Origin: Odobenus rosmarus divergens
Taxonomy: Eukaryota; Chordata; Mammalia; Carnivora; Odobenidae
Direction of reading: 5' to 3'
Length of the DNA: 64,000 bases
NCBI RefSeq assembly: GCF_000321225.1
Contig: NW_004451652.1
Span: 124,001-188,000 of the forward strand
In this document: one piece after another, positions 23,281-36,095 of the stretch
Layout: each line of letters opens with the position of its first letter
Numbering within the stretch: the stretch's first letter is position 1
Notes under the pieces: model-generated
The model's input: only the letters and a program-made list of their open reading frames with translations
Database searches by the model: none
What the model was told of the DNA's origin: nothing
Made by a program: the position numbers and the translations under genes

Positions 23281-24190
23281 CGCGCATCCTGCGGCTGCCC
23301 TTCTCGACCCCCTGCCATCCCGGTCCACTTGGGCCCCGTCTGTCCTGGCCTCTCCTCCAGCCTCTTTCCACTTTCCATCCTGCGCGCACTTTCTGTCTCT
23401 TTCAGTCTCTCTCTCTCTTTCAACTCACTCTTGTGACTTTACTTTGTAAAGGGGATATGGACATGTAAGTAACACCCATTGCTCTCCTGGGCCCTGGCTT
23501 TCCCATCTCCACCAGGTAACACAATCGGAGCCCGTACAGCTGTAACCGGCGCCTTGCCGGGTCTTTATTTTTCGTCCTCTCCTGGTCCTCTCTCTGCCAT
23601 CCCCAGGTTGTATGTTTTAGGGGGAAGCGGTCGCTGGAGGTAGAGCTGGACGAGTCTAGTGCCTGGGAGACTGGGGGCCTCCGCACGAGCGGGAACAACT
23701 CCGTTGGACAAGGTTGAGCCGCGCCGTGGGGAGGGCGAGGCAGGGCATCCCGATTGGGGCAGCCGCCCAGCTAGGTTCGAGAAGCGCAGCCTTGGGGGTC
23801 TCGGCTTCTGTGAGCCCTGCCTGGCCGCTGCGTGCCGCTGCCCTCGCTGCGCAGTGCTGTCGCAGCTACGTGGGGGTGCCCATCTGGCGGCCCCGAGACC
23901 CGGAGGTTGCAGAGTTAGTTCTCCCAACGTCAGCTCTGCCTCTTTTCCTTTGTTCCCTGAGGTGGAACCGATTCAAGTTTCAGCTAAGGGCAGTCCTGGT
24001 TAATCGCTGAAGCAGCCTTCTTTCATCTTTCTAACATCTTTTTTTAAACTAAAAAACTAAAGAAAAAATACAGCATCCTTCCACTTGGTTTCTCTTCTAG
24101 ATAGTTTTTCCTCTAGCAGTGAACAAGTCTTTCTTTCGAAACTGCTAATGTTGATCCCAAAGTTATTTTGATTGCATTAACTTAACTTAT

Positions 24191-24218
24191 GGGGTGGGGG
24201 TGGGGGTGGGGGTGAGGG
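24191..24218 (+). promoter_or_regulatory. G-quadruplex motif in the probable SP8 3' UTR
   Basis: Four runs of four or five G are separated by single T residues, followed by a further run of G3. Runs this long with one-base loops predict a very stable quadruplex in the mRNA. Formation is inferred; the motif is unambiguous. Confidence 0.75.
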
Positions 24219-25085
24219 TAGGTGTCTTTTTCTTATGCAAAAATACCCCTTTCCGGTGAGACCAGATTTAACTATCTCCGTGTTTGTCCTTTTCTACCTC
24301 GTTTTTCACCACTCCTGAGCATTATCTCCCAATCTTTTTTTGCTAGTCCAGCCACCAATTTGTATTGTACCCGTTTCTGTAAATTCTTGGAATTCATTGA
24401 AGATTCTTAGGGTTAAACTTTTTTGTGTGTGATTTAAACTTATAAACAAGTGAAGAAGCTATCGTTTATTTAAGACGAGGCTGTAGTTTAAATGCCAAAA
24501 GAGGGAAGATAGGAAAAAAAAAACTTTGTAAAATATATCTGAACCTAATGGTTTGTACAACTGGAGAATCGTTCTAGATTAGTTACCAATTAATTATAAC
24601 TCCGCCAGTGTATGGGTGCGAGGTGCAGCTGTCCAGGAGACGATTTTGTATAGTATTTTTCTTGTACATTACTTCCAGTAAATATTTGAAAATATATTGA
24701 AGTAAAGTTGATTTTTTTTTTTTGGTCACAAAAAATATTAAGAGTTATTGTTGCAGTTCTGATGAGCTGCGGGTATTTTGAACTCACTTCTGGAGGTGCA
24801 GAGCCACAAACGCACTTTCGGGGCTTAGTTTTGCTCGAATATGAATTTAGATAGGTATCAAACTGTAACTAAGACAATATTTGATAAATGTGGGATGACA
24901 TTTAATTTAATGAAGCATGTACTTCTTTGCATTTGCTGGCAGTTCAGGCATAGTTAAAGTGAAAGTTCTCCTATATTTCATAATAACTGGGTCTGCCAAA
25001 ACCCATGTATTAAATAAATTGTCCAAGTGAAACTCAACTAACTTTGGCCTTTGTGTATTTCCTGAAGGTAATATTGTTAACTGTT

Positions 25086-25091
25086 AATAAA
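25086..25091 (+). promoter_or_regulatory. SP8: Candidate SP8 polyadenylation signal
   Basis: A canonical AATAAA lies 1.8 kb after the stop codon. Neighbouring hexamers at 25013 and 25269 are alternatives. Confidence 0.45.
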
Positions 25092-25110
25092 CACTCCTGA
25101 CACTACATTT

Positions 25111-28100
25111 AAATGTTTGCAGATTCTGCAAACTAATTGCTCATTGTAATGTTGAAATAATTTGGATATTTCACATTGAAATGAAAAGCCTTTCTCTGGA
25201 ACATTTTAGACTTGCATTTTAAATGCATGAGATGTAATTGATTTATTTGTAATATTTTAAATGGTATTAATAAACTCAGATAAAAGACTAGGCCAGTTAA
25301 TTTGTATTTTTTTTCCTTTTTAAACTATGGACATTTGCATTTTATCTTCAGTTAAATGTCTAATTTAAACAAAATATAACCCTGTTTTTTTGTGGTAATA
25401 TTTAAATAACTGCCTTTAAAGATATTACTTAGATGGAATGATCTATTTGGCAAAGCTGTGTTCTCTGTTTACCGAGATTAAGATTATAGTGTCTAAGAAA
25501 TGTAATTAATTATTTACCAGTAGATTTAGCTCAAAGCATCAGGATTTATTGACCTCTTCAAATTTGTACTAAGTCACCAAACAATTCGAAGAAATTTCCC
25601 TGTTCTGCTTCCTTCTCTCCAGAAGGAGTCAGGTTGTTGGCCATTGATTGTATTTGGTATTTAAAAGGCCAAGCCTTACATTGGTAGATCAATACATCTA
25701 AAATAAAAACATGGGTTTGGGGATAACTTTTGTTGTTAGGGGGTGGAGGAGGTCAAGCTAACAAAAGCTTGTTTTTGGCATTCCATGTCTTAGCTAAAGA
25801 TTATGTAGAGGTAAATATCAGTAGTAGATTCCTGTTGAAATGAGTTATCTGTTCTTTTAAAGTCTCTAAACAGCCACCAAAGAAAAGGAAGGTTAAACCT
25901 TAATCTATTTACTAGGCTATTGTTCATAGGTGTCAATGATGCCAATAAAAAAATATTGTCTTGTTATGTCTAAGTGCATTTAAGCAATGAGTGTTCCTTG
26001 AGCCATACTTTGAAACATAAAATACTTTAAATGTTGATTGATGTTATATCAAACTATTTCATTATTAGATTAATATTATTATTTTGAATCAAATTGAATA
26101 AAAAGTTAGTGTGTTCAGATTCTTCTAAGTTTAGCTTCTTTCTTTCTGTTTGCATTCTCTCCGCCCCAAGTTCAGTCTTGGTGTACTTCTTGACCTGAAA
26201 AATTTCCACGGAAATTTCTATAAAGTCATTATTATCCATAGAAACAGAAGTGAAAAAATATAGAGTACTATGAATATTGTAAACTCAGAAGAAAAAAACA
26301 ATTAGGGATAAAATATTTTAGAATAATGCAGTTTGTAATCAAGTAGCAGACTGCCTTAATCCTGTTGTCTATGCAGATGCTTGAGATCTCCAATCCTTAT
26401 GGTTTTAGGCAAGCAATCAGGGTTAGCCCTGATTCTTTGGTATACTAGAGTTCTAAGTAATGGTTTTAAAAAGTAAAATAGTCTCTTTCTGTCGCTTTCT
26501 TCCTAGGAATAACACGCAGAACACAGTTTAAGTGTTGTTTCTTTTTTATTGAAAGTTGCAATGCTGAGGGATTCGGAGAAAGCGGCTCTGAAGGAGTTAA
26601 ATGTAGTGGCAGGTAAGAGGAAAGCTGCTTGGTACATTTATAATATAAGTTGCATTACATACAGAATCACATTTGATTTAAGAAGTGGGTAATGACAAGG
26701 AGAGATATTGTCTGGAAGATTTCTTTGGGGGTAGTTGAAGGGGGACAGATTGCAAACTTTCGCTTTTCTCTTTCCCCTCCTCCTCCTCCCCCTTCTAGCT
26801 CTGGTTTATTTTGTTTTGATGGTTATTGAGCAGTATTTCTAGGTTCACTTTGTGGAGGGTGGGCAGGGTTCCCTTTTGGGGATGAACATCCTCTTCAGAG
26901 GACAGAAGGTGCAAAATTGTGATTTCTTTCTGCTTTGTCTGTGGTAAAGCACCTCTTAAGAGTGCCTGAAGGCTCTCACAAATGAAGCCAAAGGCTGGAT
27001 CTCACTTTGAACCAAGAGACGAGCTTCCAGTCTTCAGATCAAGGTAGAGTTAAACTAGTTGTTGACCCAGAGGTCAGGCCAGCTTTATCAGTGCACCCTC
27101 CAGAGACTGGAACAGGGCTATGGCTCAACCCAGCCTTTCTGTTGATCTGCCTCATTTCTTCCCCAAACTTTCTTCCCTACCTTGCTTTATCCTTTGCTGG
27201 TTCAATTTTTCTCTCTCTCACTCTGATCTCCTTCATCTTAGGGACATGACTGTGACTTTTGACATTGGACTATCGACAAAAATATTTTACGCTAGAAGCT
27301 TAATTTAAGCCAATGTGATGAGTTACTCTCCCTTATCAACTGATATTAGAAAAAGTTCTTAGATGGTTTTGCCTTCCTTCAACTTTATTCTTACCCCAAT
27401 CTTGGTATAACTTCCCAACTGGGCTTCCCTTGGGGAGAGAATGCTGAAATTAAAAATTAAAGACAAGCAGGTGATGAGACTGGACTCCTGAGTGGGCAGA
27501 TCGATAATACTGCCATCAACATTTTCATCTCCCTGAGGATCTTTTGGTGAGATTACTGAATGGAATGTTACAGAAGTCCTGTGGAGGAATTCCTTTAAAT
27601 TAAATATTTTATTTTGTAGGATTAGCTCAAAGGTCAGATGATCTTTTAGGTTGGTAAATTAAGGCAGGAAATTTAGAGGAACAAAATTGTAGACGTGATT
27701 ATTCTCTGGTTGCCTAAGGTGGTGGAGATAGATATAATGAAAGAAGTTCTACATTTTGCCCAATTTTTCAAATGAATAGCCTCAAAGAGGGGTTAATTTG
27801 ATACAGGTATTTTGAATAAACTGGGGTTTTTATATTCCTGCTGTTTTCTGCTGCTTCTGTCCAGACAGGCATTATTATTTCTCCCGGCACCCGTAAGAAA
27901 AACTCAGGTATGATCAATGCTTTCTTTTCTTTCTTTCTTTTTTTAAAATATGATTTCCGCAGTTGCCTGCCTTTCTTTCTTTAAAATATAGCCCAGCAGA
28001 TGAATTCTATCACTGTATCTAGAAAAAAAGAATATCGTGTGAAGTAAGGAATCAAAAGCAGTGAGGTGTGGAGTAATGGTGTACTCATTTTTAAGTTAGG

Positions 28101-28639
28101 ACTGTCTCTGGGTGGCATCTTTTGAGGACTTTGCTTGTTATACAATTGTTGCTGTTTAAAAATAAGATTCAGAATTTGCTTGCGCCCTATTTATTCCCTG
28201 CTTCCGGATTAAAGGAAGGCCGGTAATTCCTTGCTATCCTGGCCTTCAGCCGCTGCGGCTTAAGGGGATGCGCGTCAGTGGCCATCTCTTTAGGTTCGCT
28301 GCATTCCCGGTGCGCACAAGTGTTGATTTGCTGTAGCGTGGGGGAGGGGGGAAATCTATTTTCTTTGGCCCCTGGGCGCGTGTTTAATTTAATTTAATTT
28401 TCTGCGGAGTCTCCTGGAGGTGAGGAAGCAGCCTTATACATTTAGCTTTGGTTCCTAAGGACTGTCGGGGCTTCCAGAGCTCTAGGGACCGCGAGGAGAG
28501 CCTGGGGTGATTGAGAGCCAGGAATAAAGCGCCCGCTCAAAGCTGCCGCTTTTCACTGCTGTTCTAAAGCCATTCTTTCAAGCCCATCCAGGGGGGCTTC
28601 CTTTAAGCCCACTCCCTAACTTTGCTTCTCAGGCAAGCA
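25111..28639. other. Noncoding DNA downstream of SP8
   Basis: AT-rich single-copy sequence, free of recognisable transposons and coding exons. A short CTTT-rich simple repeat is near 27921-27942. I see nothing else identifiable. Confidence 0.55.
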
Positions 28640-29560
28640 AGCACTTCTTGCTGCGCGGGAGGGAACGGCGGAGGCGCCCTCTGCTTCCCAGGCAGGAGCT
28701 CTTAGCTGAGGTCTGGGCTACCCAAAGTTTCCCTCATTCTCTTTTTCTATGAATTCGGGGGGAGGTTTTGAACCCGGGAGAATTTTACCAGCCTTTCTAA
28801 ACGCTACCTCCTCTTTCCTCCCCGCTCCTTGACGGGCCGGCTGATCTCAGAAAGATCCTCTGAGACCGCCCCCCACCCCCCGGAAGAGCTGCGAACGCGC
28901 GAGCCACATCGTTCACTCGGGGGTTAGAGCGAAGGGTCGGGCCGCAGTCTGGGAATCTCCCCGCGAGCCCCAGCCCCCGCCCGCTGTCCCCACGGTGCCG
29001 CGGGTCGCAGCTGCCCGCGTAGCGCCCTTGCACACAAAGGCGTAGCGGGCGCCTCCGCTGGCTGCACGGACAACGAGCGCCACCATGCGCCCCGCGTTCG
29101 CTCTGCAGCGCGCCGAGCGCCTGCCTTGCCCGCCCGACCCCGGCCAGAGCTTCCCAGAGCCTCTGGCTTCGCGCGAACCGACCGTGGGAATCGCGGCGGT
29201 GAGACTCCCCGGAGCTCACCTCCCCGCTCTCTAAAGACGCTCGGGTCGGAGTGGGGTGGCGGAATTGCCTTTCCTTTCCTTGCTCTCCAAATTCTCAGCA
29301 TCCGCGAGCGCCTGGACCTCGCGGCCTTTCTGTCCCACCCTATCCCGGGGTGGCACGCCCTGCGCTGCGTCCTGCCAGTGCCTCCAGGGCCTTCCGCGGC
29401 AAGGACGGGCCTAGGTCGTTCTTCCCAAACTTGCTTGGATTTCTCTTCGGGACGACTGCCTGCCCTTCTTCACCTTCAGTGTTCTTTTCTTGGCCAAACT
29501 GCTGCGTTCACTCGCACCCGCCCCCATCCCTCGCGGCGTTCTACAAAGTGCAGCGTCCTC
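28640..29560. promoter_or_regulatory. CpG island downstream of SP8
   Basis: About 900 bp of GC-rich, CpG-dense DNA, with its core at 28800-29400. It lies about 5.4 kb beyond the SP8 stop. Open frames on both strands (up to 192 codons) are explained by base composition and show no domain. It may be a distal promoter, for example of a noncoding transcript, or a Polycomb-type element of the SP8 domain. Role inferred. Confidence 0.55.
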
Positions 29561-29756
29561 CTTCCGCGGGAAGTTTTAGTCTTGTCATTTTATTATTGGT
29601 TTGCCAAACTCAAATCAAGGAACTTCCGCACCTTTACCCACACTGTTATCATACAGGAAGCAAAACCAAGCCTGATTGGCTGTGAAAAAAACTGCCCTTT
29701 TTGATTTCGGGAATCAAACAACAGTACAGCCACCTCATTGACTACTTAGGGGAACA

Positions 29757-29757
29757 T

Positions 29758-29799
<42 letters not shown>

Positions 29800-29801
29800 T
29801 A
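29757..29801. repeat. (TAGA)n microsatellite
   Basis: About eleven near-perfect TAGA units, followed by imperfect 'tatagctatag' sequence and a GA-rich run at 29841-29862. Confidence 0.95.
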
Positions 29802-29869
29802 GAAATAGCTATAGCTATAGATTTAAAAATAGATCTATTGAGGGGGAGAGAGAGAGAGAGAGAAAATCA

Positions 29870-32800
29870 TTGTACCTGTTGAACAATACTCAACTTTTCT
29901 TTACCGCGTTGCACCTAAAACCCAGCAACTTCCCTCGGGTTTTCTTCTCCCTCTTTGCCTCTTGACCCTTTGGACAGCTAGATATTTGGGGAGTGCTAGC
30001 AACATTCTCCAGGCCCCATATTTTGGTGACAACTGAAGGAAAGGAAGGACGAAAGCACCCTTTAAAGGGCTTTACTTGGAGCATGTCCTGCAGCTCCATG
30101 AGCGGCCTGAGGAAAGGAGCCGGCTCCTTTCTTAGGCGTCTCTAGGACTTAGACCCTCTTGTCTTGGAAGTTCATTGTACATGTTTGGATCCATGGGTTA
30201 TACTTTGTATGGTGGAGGTATGCCAAGGATTAAAATTGGCACTAATTGATGGTTATGCACGCACCATCTATATGCATTTAAGGCACCCTGTGATGCTGCT
30301 GCACCGTAAACATTTCCTCACCGCTTATATCCGCGGAGTTCTCAGAGCAGTACACCTGCGCATGATGTGGCGCCAGCCTCCCTAGCGCCTGTGGTTAAAT
30401 CCACGAACTCAGCTGGCGCGTATCTCCGTAGCGGGTAAGGCAGGGGAATGACCTATCAGGTCTGCAGTGAGGGCCTCGAGTGCCAAGCCCCTGCAGCCGC
30501 CGATATAGAAACATTCTGGCCGCCAGAAGCTCTAGGATATACTTGACGCGACCACCTCTGGAGCCGCCACCACCCTCCTCCCTCCAAGTAGCCGATGACT
30601 CGAGCGCATGTTCCCACCCCTCTCTCCGGGGTCCGGAAAGCCAGGAAGCGCTGGAATGCCTCGTTCTCTCACCCTATTGTGCCTAGGTGTTGCAAACCAC
30701 TGGAGGACAGAGCTTTGCGCTTTGATCTCATGTCCCAGTCATTCTTTAGCACAGAGGGGTGAGTTTAAATTAAATTTCTTTCTTTACTGATAAGTTCTAA
30801 TGGGCCTCAGAAGGTGAATAATTATGCAGTAACATTTCATGGGTTGTTGGAATGGGAATTCCCACTGAGCTGTCACCAGGAACAGAATTTCCCGGTAGGC
30901 TCAATGCTAAATGAAGCTTCTCAAGTAAGCTACAAGTGTCTTTCAGATCTCAGTGCAAATGATAGTCCTTCCCTGCTCTCACCTTTCTTGCCCCTGCAAA
31001 ACAGTTTGTCGTCACATTTTTCCATTTAAATTTACCTGTGGCTTAAAAATACTTAAAAAAAAAACTCTACTAAAGATCTTATATTTTAAGGTTAGAAAAT
31101 ATTTGCTTTGATGATTAAATATGCATACCTATTAAGACAAAGTACACACTGATGAAAGCTGGGACCACATTTTCCTAGAAAGAGGGCAGGTGAGCCACCT
31201 GGGACCTGTCTCCGAATATCTGAATTTAGTCTTGCCATTTCTTGTCACTTATTTTAGTGAATTAGGCTTTTTTGCTTGAATCCTGAGAAAAAGGGTCAAA
31301 CTGGGAGCTGCCGCAATCAGTGTTCTGAACCTATCCAGTTTGCAAGTTCAGAAATGGACTTTTTTTGGGCGGGGGGTAGGTTAAAAGAAAAAAACACCTT
31401 TGCTACTTTATTCAAAACATAGTCATCTACCTATTAGAAAATGTGAAGTTAATTTTTAAGATGTTTGTTTTTAATTCCCCCCCAAGATATTGAGAAACAA
31501 CATCAACTCTATGAATATTTAAATGGATGATGACATTTTGATACTCAAAAGGAAATCAGACTCAAACTAAATCAAAGAAATCTAAATTTGTAATTTAAAA
31601 GCACAATGGAACTCTTTATTGTTTTGTTTCTTAAAGAAAATCCTTTCTACCCCATTCACATCAGTGTTTCATTGCATAGCATTTTCCTTGTTTACTTTTC
31701 TCCCCTTTAAATTTCTTTCTTTAAATGAATTAAGCTCCCACCAGCTTTAAGATTTCTAAATCAGCACATAGAAATTGGAGCCTGCTTATCAAGTTTTCAC
31801 TTTTCTCTTGGCAACTAATTTGAAAGGGCCCAAACAATGAGTTGATTTACATTATGTTCATTTCACTCTGTACTCTATGTGAATGTTGAAAAAAAAAAAC
31901 AACAACTCAATAATTCACCTAGGGTTATCTTTACGTCTTTGAGGGAACTGATCCTTCCAGCTTTAAGTTTTAGCCACTCCATTTTAAGCAGTGAAATAGA
32001 AGAAAGAAAGTAGATGTTTTTCCCCCCTAGAGTTCAGATGATTGTGTAGTTCAACTGAAAGTAAAGGATTTGTACTGTGCAATTTTGCACCCAATTTAAT
32101 GTCCCTAATTATGCAGGTACCCTATCATCAGGTTTCCTATCATTTCAGGAAGTTTTGTGCTCATTCTTCTACACTGATCAATGCTTCATTTCTCTCCTAC
32201 ATACCTTTCCCTTATTTTGGCTTTTTTTTTTTTTTCCATAAGCAGTTTCTTTCCCCTTTCAATTTAACAAACAACGGCCTTTCTAAGGGAGGGGGAACCT
32301 GGTGGCAGGTGGAAATGTATTTAAAAGATATTCACATTGGTTTAGTAATGTTTTAAAAATATTAAGTTGTAAAAATGCTCTTAAACAGAATTTGTCTATA
32401 GATATATAAAGTTTCTATTTAAAAAAATAAAGTTTCTATTTAGGGGAAAATAATCATTTTAATAACATTAAGTTATATTTCTTCCAACTTTAATAAGATT
32501 CTTGTAGGTAACAATTCAGTAGCTTTTGTTCTGTGAGGCAAATTAAATTTTACTCTTTCTTCTAATAAATAACTATTTGGCTTAAAGCTGCAGTAAAGTT
32601 TGAGTAAGGTACACGTATATTTTATTTCCTATGCCTTCAATAGTGACATATTTTAGTTCATTATCATAATTGAATGTTGTAATAGTAATGAACAGAGAGC
32701 AGTAAAATAACCTTGTAAATATTTTGTCAACAGAACATCATATATTCTTCAGTTGCATATACTTTATAGAAAGCATATAATTTATTTAGTATTTGGTATA

Positions 32801-35644
32801 ATTATTAAATGTAAACGTACTTTGCTTAGTGATATGTTTACTTGAGTGTTTTACTATGTATATTCACGAAAATCAGAAGCAGTGAAGTGTTCCGTTCTTA
32901 AAATTCCACCTGTTGTTTTGCAGAGAAAATTTTAATTTCATAAGAGGAGTGTAATAGTGTCCCCTGTTGCAAAGAAATGGTATTTATATCAGTGAAGTTG
33001 TTTTGGAACTCCTTATTTTATAGTCCAAAAGCAGTGGCATGGTTCTTTTTACTTCATTTTTTAAAGTAAACTTTCCATTTTGAAATAATTTTAGATTTAT
33101 AGAAAAATTATAAAAATAGTACTGTGAATTCTGGTAGTTTTCCCTATTATCATTTTACATTACTATGGTATATTTGTCAAACCTAAGAAATCAACATTGG
33201 TATATAATTTTTTAAAAATAAAGAATAAAAGTCAACGATGTTGCATGGCATATCACTCAGTGGCAGACTGTAGTTTAGAAAAATGCTGACCTGTTTTTGG
33301 TCAGCTTGCCTATGCAGACACTACATAAGAGTAAGTTACATGGAAACCTATTCCTCAGGGATGTGCCTTAAAAGTATAGTTTCTTAGAATGAAAGTTTTT
33401 ATTTCTTTCATAGTTAATTAAAATACAAGAAAACATAACAGCTCAGTTTTTCTTATTTATGGAAGCATCAGATTAAATTTCGAATGTTTGACAGTTTCAC
33501 TTCAAATTATCAAATATTTGTTCTTAGCAATGTTTTATTTGTAGCCTAGACCTATTTTTTATTCTACAATTTAGAATGGTTTATATACTCATTATTATTG
33601 TCCTTAATGTAGTATCTACATAATACAAGTAATCTAGTGATTCTATTTATTCCCTCCATATTTTTCAAGTTAAATTTTAGGGTTATTTTTGCTAAGGAAC
33701 TAGTTTGTCAGAGTACAGAAAGTGTTAAAACCTAATTGTTGTCTTTTTCTCTTTTTAAGCACAGATAAATATATCTCCTATAGGAGCAATACATTTGCAT
33801 GGGTTTTTGTCCTAAGTAAGATTATAAAGAATTTCATTAAAAAAAAGGGAAAGTATTCTTTATTTGGAATGTGTTTTTACTATACCTAGGGTTGCCAGAT
33901 GAAATACAGGATATACAGTGAGATGTGAATTTTAGATAAACAACAAATAATTTTTTAGTAGTAGTATGCCCCATGCAATATTTGCAACATACTTATACTA
34001 AACATGATTTGTTGTTTTTTTGAAATTCAAATTTCAGAATTGGATGTCCTGATTTTTCATTTCTTCATCTTTTCAAATGAAATTTATGTATCCATAAAGA
34101 CAAAGCTAAAAAAAAAAGACAATATAAAAAACAAAATAACTTGTGCCTATTCATGAAAATGCTAAGAACATAATGAAATTAGGATTTACTTGTTACCTGC
34201 AGGGTGGAATTATAAAATTGATTTTCCTATTACTCTTTTGTGTTTCTTATTTTTCAGCTCATTTGGCTTCATTCTGAGTTATCCTTATACATTTAGACTA
34301 CTAGTACTATCCTGCATTCTAAGATACTCTATTTAGCTAGCTTTCAAGAAAGTATTATTATGCTGATGTTTGCTGGTCATTATCTCCACACTTCTTTGTA
34401 GTATTAATGCTATAAAAAGGGAGGTATCTTTAAAAAATCCTAATTTCTACTATTTAGATCCTTGTAGTTGAGACCCTATACTGAAGTTTTGCTCATGTAA
34501 ATTCTATTCCTTAGGTACTTTACATCCATGTCCTGGATTAACTGACTTAGTTAAACTGCACAAACATGGACACCTATTATTTCCAGAAGCCATGTATAAG
34601 CCGTAGCAGCAGTACTGCGTATCAAATTCACTTGCTCGGTATTCCATAAAGTATAACTAAAGAATCAGAAGTTAAAGTTCTCTATCCCGGGAGAGTTTGT
34701 TTTTCCTTCTGTGGAAGCATTGCTATAGGAAATAGAGGTAATATCCACAAATTTGTTCATGACATTTTCTCTTAATAGTTTTCTTTCTTGTGGTTCATTT
34801 TGCTGTTAATTTTCCTAATCATTTCTTGTCTTTTGATAATTACTGTTTGTGATTATCCCCAGAAATGATAGGTAAAATTCTGTCTAGCTTACATACAATA
34901 CAGGCTAGTAAAGGGTGAGGAAGAGAACGAAACTGGCATCTAAGGTTTATCCATCTTGCCTTCACACAGCTCAGAAAGTGAAAACAATATTAACAGCCAT
35001 GTATACCAATCAGATAAATCATTAAAAACAATATATGTAGTTTTTTATCTATAAACAGGAAATTTATCAAGGACCCAAAGCTTCTGCTTTCACTAGGCAA
35101 CACATTTAATTACTGTGAGGTTTCAGAGAAACTGGTAAGTGGGAAGTTTAGGAAAACTTATTTTGGATGGCTTAATGATCATTCCTTGGAAAATTAAATT
35201 GTTAGTAGGTTCCCACAAACCATTCTACTTTTTTTCCTTCTTCATTTTGTTTTATAAAACCAATTCATTTTTTAAAATATGAAATATTTAAAAAATATTT
35301 TTAGAAAGATAATTACCCTTCTGAATTCTAAGAGAGGCATTCACAAACAAGTGCAAATTTGTCAAATCATATTACCTGCATTCTAATCCAAATACTTTCC
35401 ATTTCAATAAAAGTTTTAAAATTCATTTCTTTGGAGACAATTAGATGCTCACTGAAGATATTCTAGAAAGCACAAGAAATTGTGAAGCAGAGGAAACAAA
35501 TTACCTTAACCCTACCTCTGAGATGTAACAATTGTCTTTATTTATAATCCTTTTTAATTTTTTCTTGCATATATGTACAAGAGTGTAACTTGCTTTTTTT
35601 CCCACTAATATTAAAATAAATTTCCCTCACTATTAAAAGTTATG
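29870..35644. other. AT-rich noncoding interval
   Basis: No exon or young transposon is recognisable. A palindromic MITE fossil (33889-34072) is listed separately. A decayed L1-like segment may lie at about 33060-33210 ('gaaataattttagatttatag'). The stretch 30290-30640 has slightly raised CpG content. Otherwise I see nothing to name. Confidence 0.5.
33889..34072. mobile_element. Palindromic MITE-like fossil
   Basis: It begins agggttgccagatgaaatac. The left arm (gaattttagataaacaacaa, then ttttagtagtagtatg) is mirrored by the right arm (cttatactaaacatg, then ttgttgtttt and gaaattcaaatttc). This long imperfect inverted repeat is typical of a small nonautonomous DNA transposon. I recognise the consensus but am unsure of the family name (MER53-like?). 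Confidence 0.5.
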
Positions 35645-35659
35645 TGCAAACATAATTTA

Positions 35660-35885
35660 ATTTTATTTTTTAAAAAATTTTTCTTTCACTTATTTATTTA
35701 TATTTATTTATTTATTTTTATTATTCTGTTATGTTAATCACCATACATCATTAGTTTTTGATGTAGTGTTCCATGATTCATTGTTTGCGTATAACACCCA
35801 GTGCTCCATGCAGTATGTGCCCTCTTTAATACTCATCACCAGGCTAACCCATCCCCCCACCCCCTCCCCTCTAGAACCCTCAAAC
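35660..35885 (-). mobile_element. L1 3' end, 5'-truncated
   Basis: A T-rich tail at the left is followed by 'gttaatcaccatacatcattag', 'gtgttccatgattcattg' and 'cacccagtgctccat', the reverse complement of a carnivore L1 3' UTR. The right end meets an 8-bp inverted repeat (aaccctca/tgagggtt, 35875-35893) at the junction with a SINE. Confidence 0.85.
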
Positions 35886-35898
35886 TGAGGGTTTTTAA

Positions 35899-36095
35899 TT
35901 TTTTTTTAAATGACTTTATTTATTTATTTGACAGAGAGAGACACAGCAAGAGAGGGAACACAAGCAGGGGGAGTGAGAGAGGGAGAAGCAGGCTTCCTGC
36001 GAAGCAGGGAGCCCGATGCGGGGCTCAATCCCAGGACCCTGGGAGCATGACTGAGCCGAAGGCAGACACCAACAACTGAGCCACCCAGACGCCCC
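35899..36095 (-). mobile_element. CAN SINE, full length, fused to an L1 end
   Basis: Reverse orientation: T-rich tail at the left, head (ctgagccacccagacgcccc) at the right. The SINE lacks its own TSD against the L1. Instead the outer flanks 35645-35659 and 36096-36110 (gcaaacat-aatttaa and gcaaacat-gatttta) match with two mismatches, suggesting one shared insertion. Confidence 0.88.

Larger units (their letters stand above)
23281..25110 (+). other. SP8: Probable SP8 3' UTR
   Basis: No open frame or repeat of note follows the stop. Canonical AATAAA hexamers occur at 25013-25018, 25086-25091 and 25269-25274. An end shortly after the second gives a UTR of about 1.8 kb, in keeping with the compact SP8 locus of other mammals as I recall it. 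The exact cleavage site cannot be fixed from sequence. A strong G-quadruplex motif lies at 24191-24218. Confidence 0.5.

Noticed and set aside
22210..23328. 372-codon frame antisense to SP8
   Set aside because: A shadow of the GC-rich SP8 coding exon. The Ala/Arg-rich product has no recognisable domain.
28797..29704. Frames of 125-192 codons on both strands
   Set aside because: All within the 28.6-29.6 kb CpG island. Length is explained by few stop codons in GC-rich DNA.
29757..29801. CRISPR-like regular repeat
   Set aside because: Plain TAGA microsatellite with no spacers, and the genome is mammalian.
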